Source: Paludibacterium sp. B53371 (GTDB lineage Bacteria; Pseudomonadota; Gammaproteobacteria; Burkholderiales; Chromobacteriaceae). Taken from it: 64,000 nucleotides of DNA. Location of the stretch: the NCBI RefSeq assembly GCF_018802765.1, contig NZ_CP069163.1, positions 1,116,001 to 1,180,000 of the forward strand, read 5' to 3'. Under the pieces are notes generated by a model, which saw only the letters and a list, made by a program, of their open reading frames with translations, did not search any database and was not told the origin of the DNA. This document shows positions 9,018 to 20,547 of this stretch, piece by piece. Every line of letters starts with the position of its first letter. Positions within the stretch are counted from its first letter, which is position 1. A program made the position numbers and the translations under genes.

Positions 9018-9953
9018 TTAAACCACCGCCTCCTGCTTTTGCTTGGGCGGCTTGACCAGGTTCTCGCGCGAGACGCCGAGCCACAGCACGATCGGGCTGG
9101 CGACCAGCACCGACGAGTAAATACCGAACAGAATGCCGATGGTCAGGGCCGTGGCAAAACCATGCAGGGCCGGGCCACCGAACAGCAGCATCGCCAGCAC
9201 CATGGTTTCGGTCGAACCGTGGGTGATGATGGTTCGGCTCATGGTGGAGGTGATGGCGTTGTCGATGATTTCTGCCACGGTGTGGTTGCGCATGCCGGCC
9301 TTGCGGAAGTTTTCGCGGATCCGGTCAAACACCACCACCGACTCGTTCACCGAGTAGCCCAGCACCGCCAGTACGCCGGCCAGGACCGTCAGGGAGAACT
9401 CCCAGCGGAACAGGGCGAAGCAGCCGAGGATGATTACCACGTCGTGCATGTTGGCAATGATGGCCGACACGGCGAAGCGCCATTCGAAGCGCAGCGCCAG
9501 GTAGAGCATGATGCCCAGACACACGATACTGACGGCGATCAGGCCGTGCTGTACCAGCTCTTCACCGACCTGCGGGCCGACGAAGTCGACGCGGCGCAGT
9601 TCGACTTGCTGGCCGCCCTGCTTGAGTGCCTGCAGTACTTCGTTGGAGAGCTGGGCGGACGACTTGGCGCCGAGGTTCGGCAGACGGATCATCACGTCGC
9701 GCGAGGTGCCCAGTGTCTGGATGGTGGACTCACCCAGCTTGAGGGCATCGACGCGGTTGCGAACGTCCGGCAGGTCGGCCGCCTTGTCGTATTGCACTTC
9801 CATCACCGTGCCGCCAGTGAACTCAACGCTGTAATTGAGGCCGCGGGTGGCGAGGAAGAAGACAGCCAGCACGAAGGTCAGCAGCGAGATCGCCGTGGTG
9901 ATCTTGCCGTAGCTCATGAAGGGAATGTCTTTTTTGATGCGGAAGAATTCCAT
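9018..9953 (-). CDS. secF: protein translocase subunit SecF
   Basis: 311 aa from ATG 9953; upstream in-frame ATGs fall in the secD-secF gap or within secD. With SecD it forms the proton-driven accessory complex that pulls proteins across the inner membrane during Sec export. The first membrane helix (about residues 18-36) is followed by LNYSVEFTGGTVMEV and a periplasmic domain. Five further helices include GYSVNESVVVFDRIREN and the TSMSRTIITHGST segment typical of SecF. It starts 12 bp after secD and is followed by a strong terminator. Confidence 0.96.
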   Translation of the reverse strand: MEFFRIKKDIPFMSYGKITTAISLLTFVLAVFFLATRGLNYSVEFTGGTVMEVQYDKAADLPDVRNRVDALKLGESTIQTLGTSRDVMIRLPNLGAKSSAQLSNEVLQALKQGGQQVELRRVDFVGPQVGEELVQHGLIAVSIVCLGIMLYLALRFEWRFAVSAIIANMHDVVIILGCFALFRWEFSLTVLAGVLAVLGYSVNESVVVFDRIRENFRKAGMRNHTVAEIIDNAITSTMSRTIITHGSTETMVLAMLLFGGPALHGFATALTIGILFGIYSSVLVASPIVLWLGVSRENLVKPPKQKQEAVV

Positions 9954-9964
9954 GTCTGGGTCCC

Positions 9965-11782
9965 TTACACCGAAATCGAGGTGAGACGGCGACGACGGCC
10001 GTACCACAGGTTGACGAGACCGCGCGATACCAGAACTGCCGAGAACATCGAGGTCATGATGCCGAGGCAGTGTACGACGGCGAAGCCGCGTACCGGGCCG
10101 GAGCCGAAGATCAGCAGCGCCAGGCCGGCGATCAGCGTGGTGATGTTGGAGTCGAGAATGGTCGCCCAGGCATGGTCGTAACCGGCCTGGATCGCCGAGT
10201 GCGGCGGCATGCCGTTGCGCAGTTCTTCACGTACCCGCTCGTTGATCAGCACGTTGGAGTCGATCGCCATGCCGAGCGCCAGCGCGATGGCAGCAATACC
10301 CGGCAGGGTCAGCGTGGCCTGGATCATCGACAGCAGCGCCACCAGCATGAACAGGTTGACGGCCAGCGAGATGGCCGAGATCACGCCGAACACGCGGTAG
10401 TAGATCAGCATGAAGACGGCGATGGCGGCAAAGCCCCACAGGGTGGAGTGGAAGCCCTTTTCGATGTTCTCCTTGCCGAGGCTCGGGCCGATGGTGCGCT
10501 CTTCGACGATGTTCATCGGCGCAGCCAGCGAGCCGGCGCGCAGCAGCAGGGACACGTCACGTGCTTCAGCCGGGCTCATGCTGCCGGAGATCTGCACGCG
10601 GCCACCCCCGATTTCGGTGCGGATGACCGGGGCGGTCACGACTTCGGAGCGACCCTTTTCCACCAGGATCATCGCCATGCGCTTGCCGACGTTTTCTGCC
10701 GTGACCTGGCGGAAGATGTCGGCGCCGGTGGCGTCGAGATTGATGTTGACCGACGGGGCGCCGTTTTCATCGAAGCCCGGCTGGGCGTCGTTGATATTGT
10801 CACCGGTCAGTTCGACTTCCTTCTTGACCAGGATCTTGTCGCTGCCGTTGGCCGTGGCTTCGTCCATCAGGTCGTAACCGCTCGGCACATTGCCGGCCAT
10901 GGCGGCGCTGACCTTGGCCTGGTCGTCTTCGACCATGCGCACTTCCAGCGTGTCGGTACGACCCAGGATGTCCTTGGCCTTGGCGGTGTCCTGCACGCCC
11001 GGCAGTTCGACCACGATGCGGTTCGGGCCGGATTGCTGGATGATCGGCTCGGCGACGCCCAGTTCGTTGACACGGTTGTGCAGGGTGGTGATGTTCTGCT
11101 TGACGGCATCGTTCTGGATGCGGGTCATTTCGTCCGGCGACAGGCTCAGCGTCAGCTTGAAGTTGCTGTTGTCGCGGGTCTGGGTCAGCGAGGACAGGTT
11201 GCGCGACACCACGTCAGAGGTGGCCGCGAGGGTGTCCGCGTCACGCAGCTGGATTTCGATGGTGTTGCCGATGTGCTTGACGCTGCCGTAGCGGACGTCT
11301 TTCTTCTTCAGCGCACGGCGGATGTCGCCGGCATAGCGTTCCATGGTCTTGTCGATGGCGGCCTTCATGTCGACTTCAAGCATGAAGTGCACGCCGCCGC
11401 GCAGGTCGAGGCCGAGGAACATCGGGTAGGCCTTGAGGCGGGACAGCCAGTCGGGCGAGGCCGTCAGCAGGTTGAGCGCGATGATGTAGCTGTCGCCCAG
11501 GTCGTGCTGGATGGCGTCGCGCGCCTTGATCTGGGTATCCGGATCGTGGAAACGCACCTTCAGGCTGTTGTTGTCGAGCAGCATGCCGTCCGGGGTGATG
11601 CCCTGGGCGCGCAGGGCGCCTTCGACACGGCCCATCAGCGCGGCATCGACCGGGATGGATTCGCGCGAGCTGGAGATCTGGACAGCAGGCGTTTCACCGT
11701 AGAAATTGGGCAGGGTGTAGATCGTCGCAATGACGAGTGCCACCGCGATGATGATGTACTTCCAGAGTGGGTAGCGATTCAT
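9965..11782 (-). CDS. secD: protein translocase subunit SecD
   Basis: 605 aa from ATG 11782 (MNRYPLWKY). Membrane partner of SecF in the Sec export machinery. One N-terminal helix (residues 8-24) is followed by LGLDLRGGVHFMLEV and the large periplasmic domain that grips the exported chain. The C-terminal half has five helices with GMAIDSNVLINERVREE and LDSNITTLIAGL, the conserved SecD transmembrane motifs. It lies between yajC and secF in the standard order. Confidence 0.96.
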   Translation of the reverse strand: MNRYPLWKYIIIAVALVIATIYTLPNFYGETPAVQISSSRESIPVDAALMGRVEGALRAQGITPDGMLLDNNSLKVRFHDPDTQIKARDAIQHDLGDSYIIALNLLTASPDWLSRLKAYPMFLGLDLRGGVHFMLEVDMKAAIDKTMERYAGDIRRALKKKDVRYGSVKHIGNTIEIQLRDADTLAATSDVVSRNLSSLTQTRDNSNFKLTLSLSPDEMTRIQNDAVKQNITTLHNRVNELGVAEPIIQQSGPNRIVVELPGVQDTAKAKDILGRTDTLEVRMVEDDQAKVSAAMAGNVPSGYDLMDEATANGSDKILVKKEVELTGDNINDAQPGFDENGAPSVNINLDATGADIFRQVTAENVGKRMAMILVEKGRSEVVTAPVIRTEIGGGRVQISGSMSPAEARDVSLLLRAGSLAAPMNIVEERTIGPSLGKENIEKGFHSTLWGFAAIAVFMLIYYRVFGVISAISLAVNLFMLVALLSMIQATLTLPGIAAIALALGMAIDSNVLINERVREELRNGMPPHSAIQAGYDHAWATILDSNITTLIAGLALLIFGSGPVRGFAVVHCLGIMTSMFSAVLVSRGLVNLWYGRRRRLTSISV

Positions 11783-11810
11783 GTGCGTGGTTCGGCGGAA
11801 AAGTGAACAG

Positions 11811-11834
11811 GCCCTGCCCGTCATCCGGGCAGGG
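11811..11834. promoter_or_regulatory. GC-rich hairpin between yajC and secD
   Basis: CCCTGCCCG and CGGGCAGGG pair around a short loop in the 72-bp yajC-secD gap. No T-run follows, so it may be an mRNA processing or stability hairpin rather than a terminator. Confidence 0.5.
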
Positions 11835-11854
11835 GCCGCAGGCCCTGTATGGGA

Positions 11855-12181
11855 TTACAGGGACTTGATCGTGCCTTTTTCCAGCTTGCCGGTGATCGCA
11901 GCACGTGCCAGCTGGATTTCAACGCCCTTGGCGATTTCCACGGTGGCAAACTGTTCGTCCAGCTTGCTGATGCGGCCGGCAAAGCCACCCTGGGTCATGA
12001 CTTCGTCGCCCTTGGCCAGGGCTGCCAGCATTTGCTTGGTCTCTTTGGCCTTCTTTTGCTGCGGACGGATCAGCAGCAGGTAGAACAGCGCGAAAATGAC
12101 GATCATCGGCAGGAACTGCATGATCGGGTTTTCTGCGCCGGCGGCCGGGCCGGCTGCAAATGCGGAAGAAATCAGAAACAT
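11855..12181 (-). CDS. yajC: Sec translocon accessory subunit YajC
   Basis: 108 aa. Small inner-membrane protein associated with SecDF. One membrane helix at about residues 22-40 (FLPMIVIFALFYLLLI) is followed by RPQQKKAKE and a small cytoplasmic domain with the family pattern GDEVMTQGGFAGRISKL. First gene of the yajC-secD-secF set, downstream of tgt as in most proteobacteria. Confidence 0.95.
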   Translation of the reverse strand: MFLISSAFAAGPAAGAENPIMQFLPMIVIFALFYLLLIRPQQKKAKETKQMLAALAKGDEVMTQGGFAGRISKLDEQFATVEIAKGVEIQLARAAITGKLEKGTIKSL

Positions 12182-12293
12182 TGTTGAAACTCCTGGTTAG
12201 GGGTGTATCGCAAACCGGTCATTGTAGCCAGCACAGACGGCTTTTCCAACCGCTCCGGTTCTGAAAGGCAAGCGATGTTTGACTGTCGTCGCC

Positions 12294-13427
<1,134 letters not shown>

Positions 13428-13491
13428 TCAAAAATAGGCCGTCAGTATAGCTGAAGAGGATGATTTTCGCGTTTTATTCACGTAGAGAGGC

Positions 13492-13520
13492 TTGCGTATT
13501 GGCTGAAGTGTCGCTAATAT
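13492..13520 (+). promoter_or_regulatory. sigma70-type promoter of tRNA-Val
   Basis: TTGCGT at 13492 and TAATAT at 13515 are separated by 17 bp and lie 16 bp before the first tRNA base. Confidence 0.65.
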
Positions 13521-13535
13521 GGCTGCCTCAGCGTT

Positions 13536-13612
13536 AGGCACGTAGCTCAGTTGGTTAGAGCACCACCTTGACATGGTGGGGGTCGTTGGTTCGAATCCAA
13601 TCGTGCCTACCA
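13536..13612 (+). tRNA. tRNA-Val (anticodon GAC)
   Basis: 77 nt with encoded CCA. AGGCACG pairs with CGTGCCT in the acceptor stem. The anticodon stem CCACC/GGTGG encloses TTGACAT, giving GAC at 13570-13572, which reads GUC/GUU. The T arm holds GTTCGAAT. Confidence 0.97.
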
Positions 13613-13622
13613 AACGAATTTT

Positions 13623-13702
13623 GATGGGATGACCAATCATGTTGGCAGTACGAACTACCACAACCGGTTTCTCGAGCTAGTCGAGCCACTGGTCGTTCCA
13701 TC
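13623..13702 (+). ncRNA. structured leader/trailer RNA between tRNA-Val and thrS with two exclusive helices
   Basis: GATGGGATGACCA (13623-13635) can pair with TGGTCGTTCCATC (13690-13702) over 13 bp with two G-U pairs. A competing hairpin uses ACCGGT (13663-13668), CTCGA/TCGAG (13671-13685) and ACTGGT (13688-13693), so bases 13690-13693 belong to both. A terminator follows at 13714. The layout resembles an attenuator but it could also be a tRNA trailer. No T-box consensus is present. Confidence 0.45.
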
Positions 13703-13713
13703 CCAAAGACAAG

Positions 13714-13744
13714 AAGTGCGGCTCGAATGCCGCACTTTTTTTTT
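13714..13744 (+). terminator. terminator between tRNA-Val and thrS
   Basis: AAGTGCGGC and GCCGCACTT form a 9-bp stem with a 6-nt loop followed by nine T. It lies 57 bp upstream of the thrS start, so it either ends the tRNA transcript or controls read-through into the thrS cluster. Confidence 0.92.
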
Positions 13745-13800
13745 ATCCGCGGCATCCGGGGCGATGCTGAAGCAATCTAACCAGATCTATTGGAGAAATC

Positions 13801-15702
13801 ATGCCTGACATTCGCCTGCCTGACGGTTCCATTCGCTCATTCGAACAGCCGGTGACGGTGCACGAAGTCGCTGCGTCGATCGGCGCCGGTCTGGCGCGTG
13901 CCGCGCTCGCCGGTCGTGTTGACGGCCAGCTGGTGGACACCTCGTTCCGAATCGAGAAGGATGCCGAACTGGCGATCGTTACCGATCGCGATGCCGACGG
14001 TCTGGATATCATTCGTCACTCCACGGCCCACCTGCTGGCTTATGCCGTCAAGGAGCTGTTCCCCGAGGCGCAGGTGACCATCGGGCCGGCGATCGACAAC
14101 GGCTTCTACTACGATTTCAGCTACAAGCGTCCGTTTACGCCGGAAGATCTGCAGGCCATCGAAAAGAAGATGGGCGAACTGGCCAAGAAGGACATCCCGG
14201 TCGAGCGCTATGTGCTGCCGCGCGATGAGGCGGTCGCCTACTTCAAGTCGATTGGCGAACATTACAAGGCCGAAATCATCGAGTCGATTCCGCAGGGTGA
14301 GGTGGTGTCGCTGTACCGCGAGGGCGAGTTCACTGACCTCTGCCGTGGCCCGCACGTGCCGTCGACCGGCAAGCTGAAGGTGTTCAAGCTGATGAAGGTC
14401 GCGGGTGCCTACTGGCGTGGCGACAGCAAGAACGAAATGCTGCAGCGTGTTTACGGTACGGCCTGGGCGAAAAAGGAAGATCTGGACGCTTATCTGTTCA
14501 TGCTGGAGGAGGCGGAAAAGCGCGATCATCGCAAGCTGGGTACCCAGCTGGATCTGTTCCATTTGCAGGACGAAGCGCCGGGCATGGTGTTCTGGCACCC
14601 CAAGGGCTGGCAATTGTGGCAGAACGTCGAGCAGTACATGCGTGCCAAACTGACGCGTGAGGGCTATCGCGAAGTACGTACGCCGATGATGATGGACGTC
14701 AATTTGTGGGAGCGTTCCGGTCACGCCGCCAACTATCGCGAAAACATGTTTGTGACCGAGTCGGAAAAGCGCGACTACGCGGTCAAGCCGATGAATTGTC
14801 CGGGGCATATCCAGATTTTCAACAGCGCACTGCGTTCTTATCGCGATTTGCCGTTGCGCTATGCCGAGTTCGGTTCCTGCCACCGCAACGAACCGTCGGG
14901 GGCCCTGCACGGCATCATGCGTGTGCGCGGTTTTGTGCAGGATGATGGTCATATTTTCTGTACCGAAGAACAGATCAATCAGGAGGCCAAGGATTTCCAC
15001 CGTCTGGTGATGGAGGTCTATGACCGCTTCGGCTTCGACAAGGTGGCCATCAAACTGGCGCTGCGACCGGAAAAGCGCATTGGCGCGGAAGAAACCTGGG
15101 ACAAGGCGGAAGACGGCATGCGCGAAGCGCTGCGTGCCTGCGGTGTTGAGTGGGAAGAGCTGCCGGGTGAGGGCGCTTTCTATGGTCCGAAGATCGAGTA
15201 CCACATCAAGGATGCGCTGGGACGTTCCTGGCAGTGCGGTACGCTGCAGCTGGACTTCATGCTGCCGGAGCGTCTGGATGCCGAATATGTCGCCGATGAC
15301 AACAGTCGCAAGCGCCCGGTGATGCTGCATCGCGCCGCGCTCGGCTCGCTTGAGCGCTTCCTCGGCATTCTGATCGAAAACCATGCCGGTGCCTTCCCCT
15401 TGTGGCTGGCGCCGGTGCAGATTGCGGTGATGAATATCACCGAAGCACAGGCTGATTACGCCTCTCAGGTTGCGGAAACGCTGAAAAAACAAGGCTTCCG
15501 TGTGGAACTTGACTTGAGAAACGAGAAGATCAGCTATAAAATCCGCGAGCACAGCCTACAGAAGTTGCCGTATCAAGTGATTGTCGGCGACAAGGAAAAG
15601 GCTGGCGGATTGGTTGCCGTGCGGGCACGTGGTGAGGATCTCGGTCAGCTGACCGTGGATGATTTTGTCGCCCGTCTGCTGGCGGATATGCCGGCGGATT
15701 GA
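13801..15702 (+). CDS. thrS: threonyl-tRNA synthetase
   Basis: 633 aa class II synthetase charging tRNA-Thr. An N-terminal TGS domain (about 1-62) is followed by the editing domain with [16 protein letters not shown] and the catalytic core. The core shows [10 protein letters not shown] with the zinc-binding Cys, motif 2 in [26 protein letters not shown], and motif 3 in [21 protein letters not shown]. The anticodon-binding domain (about 535-633) closes the protein. First gene of the thrS-infC-rpmI-rplT-pheST-ihfA cluster. A structured leader and terminator lie upstream. Confidence 0.98.
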   Translation: MPDIRLPDGSIRSFEQPVTVHEVAASIGAGLARAALAGRVDGQLVDTSFRIEKDAELAIVTDRDADGLDIIRHSTAHLLAYAVKELFPEAQVTIGPAIDNGFYYDFSYKRPFTPEDLQAIEKKMGELAKKDIPVERYVLPRDEAVAYFKSIGEHYKAEIIESIPQGEVVSLYREGEFTDLCRGPHVPSTGKLKVFKLMKVAGAYWRGDSKNEMLQRVYGTAWAKKEDLDAYLFMLEEAEKRDHRKLGTQLDLFHLQDEAPGMVFWHPKGWQLWQNVEQYMRAKLTREGYREVRTPMMMDVNLWERSGHAANYRENMFVTESEKRDYAVKPMNCPGHIQIFNSALRSYRDLPLRYAEFGSCHRNEPSGALHGIMRVRGFVQDDGHIFCTEEQINQEAKDFHRLVMEVYDRFGFDKVAIKLALRPEKRIGAEETWDKAEDGMREALRACGVEWEELPGEGAFYGPKIEYHIKDALGRSWQCGTLQLDFMLPERLDAEYVADDNSRKRPVMLHRAALGSLERFLGILIENHAGAFPLWLAPVQIAVMNITEAQADYASQVAETLKKQGFRVELDLRNEKISYKIREHSLQKLPYQVIVGDKEKAGGLVAVRARGEDLGQLTVDDFVARLLADMPAD

Positions 15703-15745
15703 TGTTGCGCGGCAAGCGTGATGAATTTTTTGAAGGAGAGCGGAC

Positions 15746-16264
15746 ATAGCTCAGGAACGTGAAGCACGGATCAATGGCGAAATTACCGCCCGCGAGATCC
15801 GTCTGGTAGGTGTTGAAGGCGAAGCACTTGGCATCGTGAGTCTGCGTGAAGCCATGGCCATGGCGGAAGAGAATGACATCGATCTGGTGGAGATCTCCCC
15901 GACGGCGCAGCCCCCGGTCTGCAAGCTGATGGACTACGGCAAGTTCAAGTATGAACAGTCGAAGAAGCGTCACGAAGCCAAGCAGAAGCAGAAGCAGATT
16001 CAGGTCAAGGAAATCAAGTTCCGTCCCGGAACCGATGACGGCGACTACCAGGTCAAGCTGCGCAACCTGATCCGCTTCCTGACCGACGGCGACAAGGCCA
16101 AGGTGACCTTGCGTTTCCGTGGTCGCGAAATGGCGCACCAGGATATCGGTCTGGCGTTGCTCAAGCGCGTCGAGGCTGATCTGGCCGAAGTCGGGGTCGT
16201 CGAGCAGTTTCCGCGCCTCGAAGGCCGACAAATGGTTATGATGATCTCCCCGAAAAAGAAATAA
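15746..16264 (+). CDS. infC: translation initiation factor IF-3 with an AUA start codon
   Basis: 172 aa when read from ATA at 15746, which has an AAGGAGAG ribosome site at an optimal distance and gives the family N-terminus [21 protein letters not shown]. No ATG, GTG or TTG lies near this point in frame; the first in-frame GTG (15837) would delete about 30 conserved residues. IF-3 binds the 30S subunit and rejects non-canonical starts, and infC genes are known for rare start codons that give autoregulation. The N-domain, a Lys-rich linker ([17 protein letters not shown]) and the C-domain ([16 protein letters not shown]) are all visible. Confidence 0.93.
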   Translation: MAQEREARINGEITAREIRLVGVEGEALGIVSLREAMAMAEENDIDLVEISPTAQPPVCKLMDYGKFKYEQSKKRHEAKQKQKQIQVKEIKFRPGTDDGDYQVKLRNLIRFLTDGDKAKVTLRFRGREMAHQDIGLALLKRVEADLAEVGVVEQFPRLEGRQMVMMISPKKK

Positions 16265-16288
16265 TCGGGTATAATCATCGGTTTGACG

Positions 16289-16340
16289 CGGCGGAGTCTC
16301 TCCGCCGGGTTCTTTTGTGGCATGCAAATGCCGCATAAAA
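16289..16340 (+). promoter_or_regulatory. hairpins in the infC-rpmI leader
   Basis: The 157-nt gap between infC and rpmI holds a stem CGGCGGAG/CTCCGCCG (about 16289-16307) followed by GGTTCTTTT, and a second stem near TGGCATGCAAATGCC followed by A7. In other bacteria L20 represses its operon by binding a structured leader here. Whether this leader does so is inference. Confidence 0.4.
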
Positions 16341-16421
16341 AAAGCGTGGCGTAGCGGTTTCAAGTGCCTTCACGGGCCACCCTGCGCCGGATTTATACAA
16401 TATTCGCAGGAGTTTTTTTCC

Positions 16422-16619
16422 ATGCCGAAAATGAAGACCAAGTCGAGCGCCAAAAAGCGTCTCAACGTTTTGGGCGGCGGCGGTGTAAAGCGTTCCATGG
16501 CTTTCAAGCGTCACATCCTGACTAAGAAAACCACCAAGAACAAGCGTCAATTGCGCGGTACGACCATGGTCGATGCCACCAATATGGCTTCTGTTCGCGC
16601 AATGCTGCCCTACGCTTAA
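16422..16619 (+). CDS. rpmI: 50S ribosomal protein L35
   Basis: 65 aa, very basic. It begins [18 protein letters not shown] and contains the family hallmark KRHILTKK. Located between infC and rplT in the standard order. CAGGAG lies about 12 nt before the ATG. Confidence 0.97.
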   Translation: MPKMKTKSSAKKRLNVLGGGGVKRSMAFKRHILTKKTTKNKRQLRGTTMVDATNMASVRAMLPYA

Positions 16620-16630
16620 GGAGTTGAACT

Positions 16631-16990
16631 ATGCCTCGTGTTAAACGCGGTGTCACCGCTCGCGCTCGTCACAAAAAGATTCTCGCCCTTGCCAAGGGTT
16701 ATCGCGGCCGTCGCAAGAACGTCTATCGCATCGCCAAACAGGCGGTGATGAAGGCGGGCCAGTACGCTTATCGTGACCGTCGTCAGAAAAAGCGTCAGTT
16801 CCGTCAACTGTGGATCACCCGTATCAACGCCGCTGCGCGTCTGTCGGGCCTGAGCTACAGCAAGTTCATGAACGGTCTGAAGAAGGCTTCCATCGAAATC
16901 GACCGCAAGGTCCTGGCCGATCTGGCTGTTTTCGACAAGCCGGCTTTTGCCCAGATCGTTGAAAAGGCCAAGGCAAGCCTCGCTGCCTAA
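16631..16990 (+). CDS. rplT: 50S ribosomal protein L20
   Basis: 119 aa, basic, with the canonical start [18 protein letters not shown] and [23 protein letters not shown] split over the long N-terminal helix. It is needed for early 50S assembly and is the usual autoregulator of this operon. It starts 11 bp after rpmI with AAGGAG upstream and is followed by a terminator. Confidence 0.98.
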   Translation: MPRVKRGVTARARHKKILALAKGYRGRRKNVYRIAKQAVMKAGQYAYRDRRQKKRQFRQLWITRINAAARLSGLSYSKFMNGLKKASIEIDRKVLADLAVFDKPAFAQIVEKAKASLAA

Positions 16991-17005
16991 GCCGATGATG
17001 GTCAA

Positions 17006-17034
17006 GAGGGAGGCAAACTGCCTCCCTTTTTTTA
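17006..17034 (+). terminator. terminator between rplT and pheS
   Basis: GGGAGGC pairs with GCCTCCC around AAACT and T7 follows. It separates the ribosomal genes from pheST, probably allowing partial read-through. Confidence 0.9.
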
Positions 17035-17084
17035 TCCTGCCGACACAGAAGCCTGACCCGACCTTTCCCTGACGGGAAGTGTGA

Positions 17085-18101
<1,017 letters not shown>

Positions 18102-18120
18102 GCGCGGACGGAGAATCACC

Positions 18121-20481
18121 ATGCAATTTTCCGAACAATGGCTGCGTAGCTGGGTCGATCCGTCCCTCTCCAGCGACGAACTGTCTTACTTGCTGACCAT
18201 GGCTGGCCTGGAGGTGGAAGAAACCACCCCGGCGGCCCCGGCTTTTTCCGGCGTCGTGGTGGCTGAAGTCAGGGAAGTGGTGCCGCATCCCAATGCCGAT
18301 CGTCTGCGGGTAACCAAGGTCGATGCCGGTACCGGCGAGCTGATCCAGATCGTCTGCGGTGCACCGAATGTGGCGGTCGGACTGAAGGTGCCCTGCGCCT
18401 TGCCGGGCGCCATCCTGCCGGGCGACTTCAAGATCAAGCCGACCAAAATGCGTGGCGAAGTGTCCAACGGCATGCTGTGCTCCGGACGTGAACTCGGCGT
18501 GCCGGATGACGTCGACGGCCTGCTGGTGCTGCCGGCCGAGGCTCCCGTCGGGCAGAGCATCCGCGAATACCTGTCGCTGGACGACACCCTGTTTACCCTC
18601 AAGATCACGCCGAACCGTGCCGACTGCCTGTCGATTCGCGGTATCGCGCGTGAAGTGGCCGCACTGACCGGTGCCGAGCTGAAACCGGTGGCCATTGCCC
18701 CGGTCAAGCCCGCGCATGATGATGCGCTCGCGGTACGCATCGATGCGCCGGCCGCCTGTGGTCGCTACGTCGGCCGCAAGATCAGCGGCATCAATGCCGC
18801 TGCCGCGACCCCTGACTGGATGAAGCGTCGTCTGGAGCGCGCCGGCCTGCGTCCGATTTCTGCCGTGGTGGATATCACCAACTACATCCTGCTCGAGCAG
18901 GGTCAGCCGATGCATGCCTTCAATGCGGCGGCCATCCGCGGTGGCATTCAGGTGCGCATGGCGCGTCCGGGCGAGCAGCTGCTGTGCCTCAACGACAAAA
19001 CCGTCGAGCTGGACGACAGCTTCCTGGTGATTGCCGATGAGGCGCGTGCCCTGGCTATCGCCGGCATCATGGGCGGCAAGGAAAGCAGCGTCGATCTCGC
19101 GACCCGCGACATCTTCCTGGAAAGCGCCTTCTTTGCACCGGATGCCATTGCCGGTCGTGCGCGCAAGCTGGGCTTCGGCTCCGACTCGTCTTATCGCTAC
19201 GAGCGCGGTGTCGATTACCAGTTGCAGCATGCTGCCATCGAGCGTGCCACCCAGCTGGTACTGGAAATCTGTGGCGGTACGCCGGGACCGGTTCGTGAAA
19301 CGGTGGGCGACCTGCCGCACGAGCACGGTGTGCGTGTACGCACCGAGCGGGTCAATCGTCTGCTGGGTGTCCAACTCTCCGCCGAAACCATCGCCGGCAT
19401 CCTGCGCCGCCTTGGGCTGGACTTTACCACCCTGCCGGATGGCTTTGCCGTCAGCGCGCCCTCGTTCCGTTTCGACATCGCCATCGAAGAAGATCTGATC
19501 GAAGAAATCGCACGGGTGCATGGTTATGACGCCATCGGCGCCGACGTGCCGATGGCAGGGCAGCGCATGCTGCCGCTGCCGGAAGAGCGTCGCCCGCGTG
19601 ATGTCCTGCGCCAGCGGGTTGCCGATCGCGATTATCAGGAAATCATCTCCTACGCCTTCGTCGACGAAGCCTGGGAGCGTGATCTGGCCGGCAATGCCGA
19701 CCCGGTGCGCCTGATCAACCCGATCGCGGCCCAGATGAGCGTGATGCGCTCCAACTTGTTCGGCGGGCTGATCAATGTGCTGGCCGGCAACCTCAACCGC
19801 AAGCAGCCGCGTGTGCGTCTGTTTGAGATCGCCCGCGTGTTCCACAAGCAGGGCGAGCAGGTCGATCAGCCGGAAAAACTGGCGCTGCTGGCCTGGGGTT
19901 CGCGTCTGCCGGAGCAGTGGGGTGCCAAGACCGAACGCGTGGACTTCTTTGATCTGAAGGGCGATGTCGAGGCACTGCTGCATCCGCGTCAGGCCAGCTT
20001 CCGCAAGGCCAGTCACCCGGCCCTGCACCCCGGTCGTTGCGCCGAGGTGCTGCTGGATGGGCAGGTGATCGGTGTGATCGGCGAGCTGCATCCGCAGTGG
20101 GTTCAGGCCTTCGATCTGCCCAGTGCCCCCTTGCTGGCTGAGCTGGATCTGGCCGTGCTGACCCGCGCCGAGCGCATCAGCGCACGTCCGGTGAGCAAGT
20201 TCCAGGCAGTGCGCCGTGACCTGGCCCTGCTGGTCGACGATGCCGTCGAAGTCGGTGCGATGCTGCAGAGCTTTGCCGCGGCCTCCGGCGACCTGGTGCA
20301 ACAGGTGTCGCTGTTCGATGTCTACCGCGGTGCTGGCGTGGAAACGGGCAAGAAGAGCCTGGCGTTCAGTGTGGTGCTGCAGGATCCGGCCAGGACACTG
20401 ACCGACGAGGAAATCGAAGCGGCCGTGGCCCCGCTGCTGCAGGCCGTGGCAGATCAGCATGGCGCCCAGCTGCGTCTTTGA
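18121..20481 (+). CDS. pheT: phenylalanyl-tRNA synthetase beta subunit
   Basis: 786 aa. An N-terminal EMAP/tRNA-binding domain is present at about 40-150. B3/B4 editing domains follow with NYILLEQGQPMHAFN and the GIMGGKESSV stretch, and B5 with RVNRLLGVQLS. The catalytic-like core contains SYAFVDE and NPIAAQMSVMRSNLFGGL, and an anticodon-binding FDX domain lies near the end (SKFQAVRRDLALLVDD). Partner of PheS. ihfA follows, the usual proteobacterial order. Confidence 0.98.
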   Translation: MQFSEQWLRSWVDPSLSSDELSYLLTMAGLEVEETTPAAPAFSGVVVAEVREVVPHPNADRLRVTKVDAGTGELIQIVCGAPNVAVGLKVPCALPGAILPGDFKIKPTKMRGEVSNGMLCSGRELGVPDDVDGLLVLPAEAPVGQSIREYLSLDDTLFTLKITPNRADCLSIRGIAREVAALTGAELKPVAIAPVKPAHDDALAVRIDAPAACGRYVGRKISGINAAAATPDWMKRRLERAGLRPISAVVDITNYILLEQGQPMHAFNAAAIRGGIQVRMARPGEQLLCLNDKTVELDDSFLVIADEARALAIAGIMGGKESSVDLATRDIFLESAFFAPDAIAGRARKLGFGSDSSYRYERGVDYQLQHAAIERATQLVLEICGGTPGPVRETVGDLPHEHGVRVRTERVNRLLGVQLSAETIAGILRRLGLDFTTLPDGFAVSAPSFRFDIAIEEDLIEEIARVHGYDAIGADVPMAGQRMLPLPEERRPRDVLRQRVADRDYQEIISYAFVDEAWERDLAGNADPVRLINPIAAQMSVMRSNLFGGLINVLAGNLNRKQPRVRLFEIARVFHKQGEQVDQPEKLALLAWGSRLPEQWGAKTERVDFFDLKGDVEALLHPRQASFRKASHPALHPGRCAEVLLDGQVIGVIGELHPQWVQAFDLPSAPLLAELDLAVLTRAERISARPVSKFQAVRRDLALLVDDAVEVGAMLQSFAAASGDLVQQVSLFDVYRGAGVETGKKSLAFSVVLQDPARTLTDEEIEAAVAPLLQAVADQHGAQLRL

Positions 20482-20547
20482 TCTGAGTGCTTGCCGCCGA
20501 CGTTTCGGTATGTAATATTTTCATGTTGTTGCTTATGAGGGGTAGTC

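Noticed and set aside
13613..13800. T-box riboswitch upstream of thrS
   Set aside because: The conserved AGGGTGG-type T-box sequence and specifier loop layout are absent. T-boxes are also not expected in betaproteobacteria.
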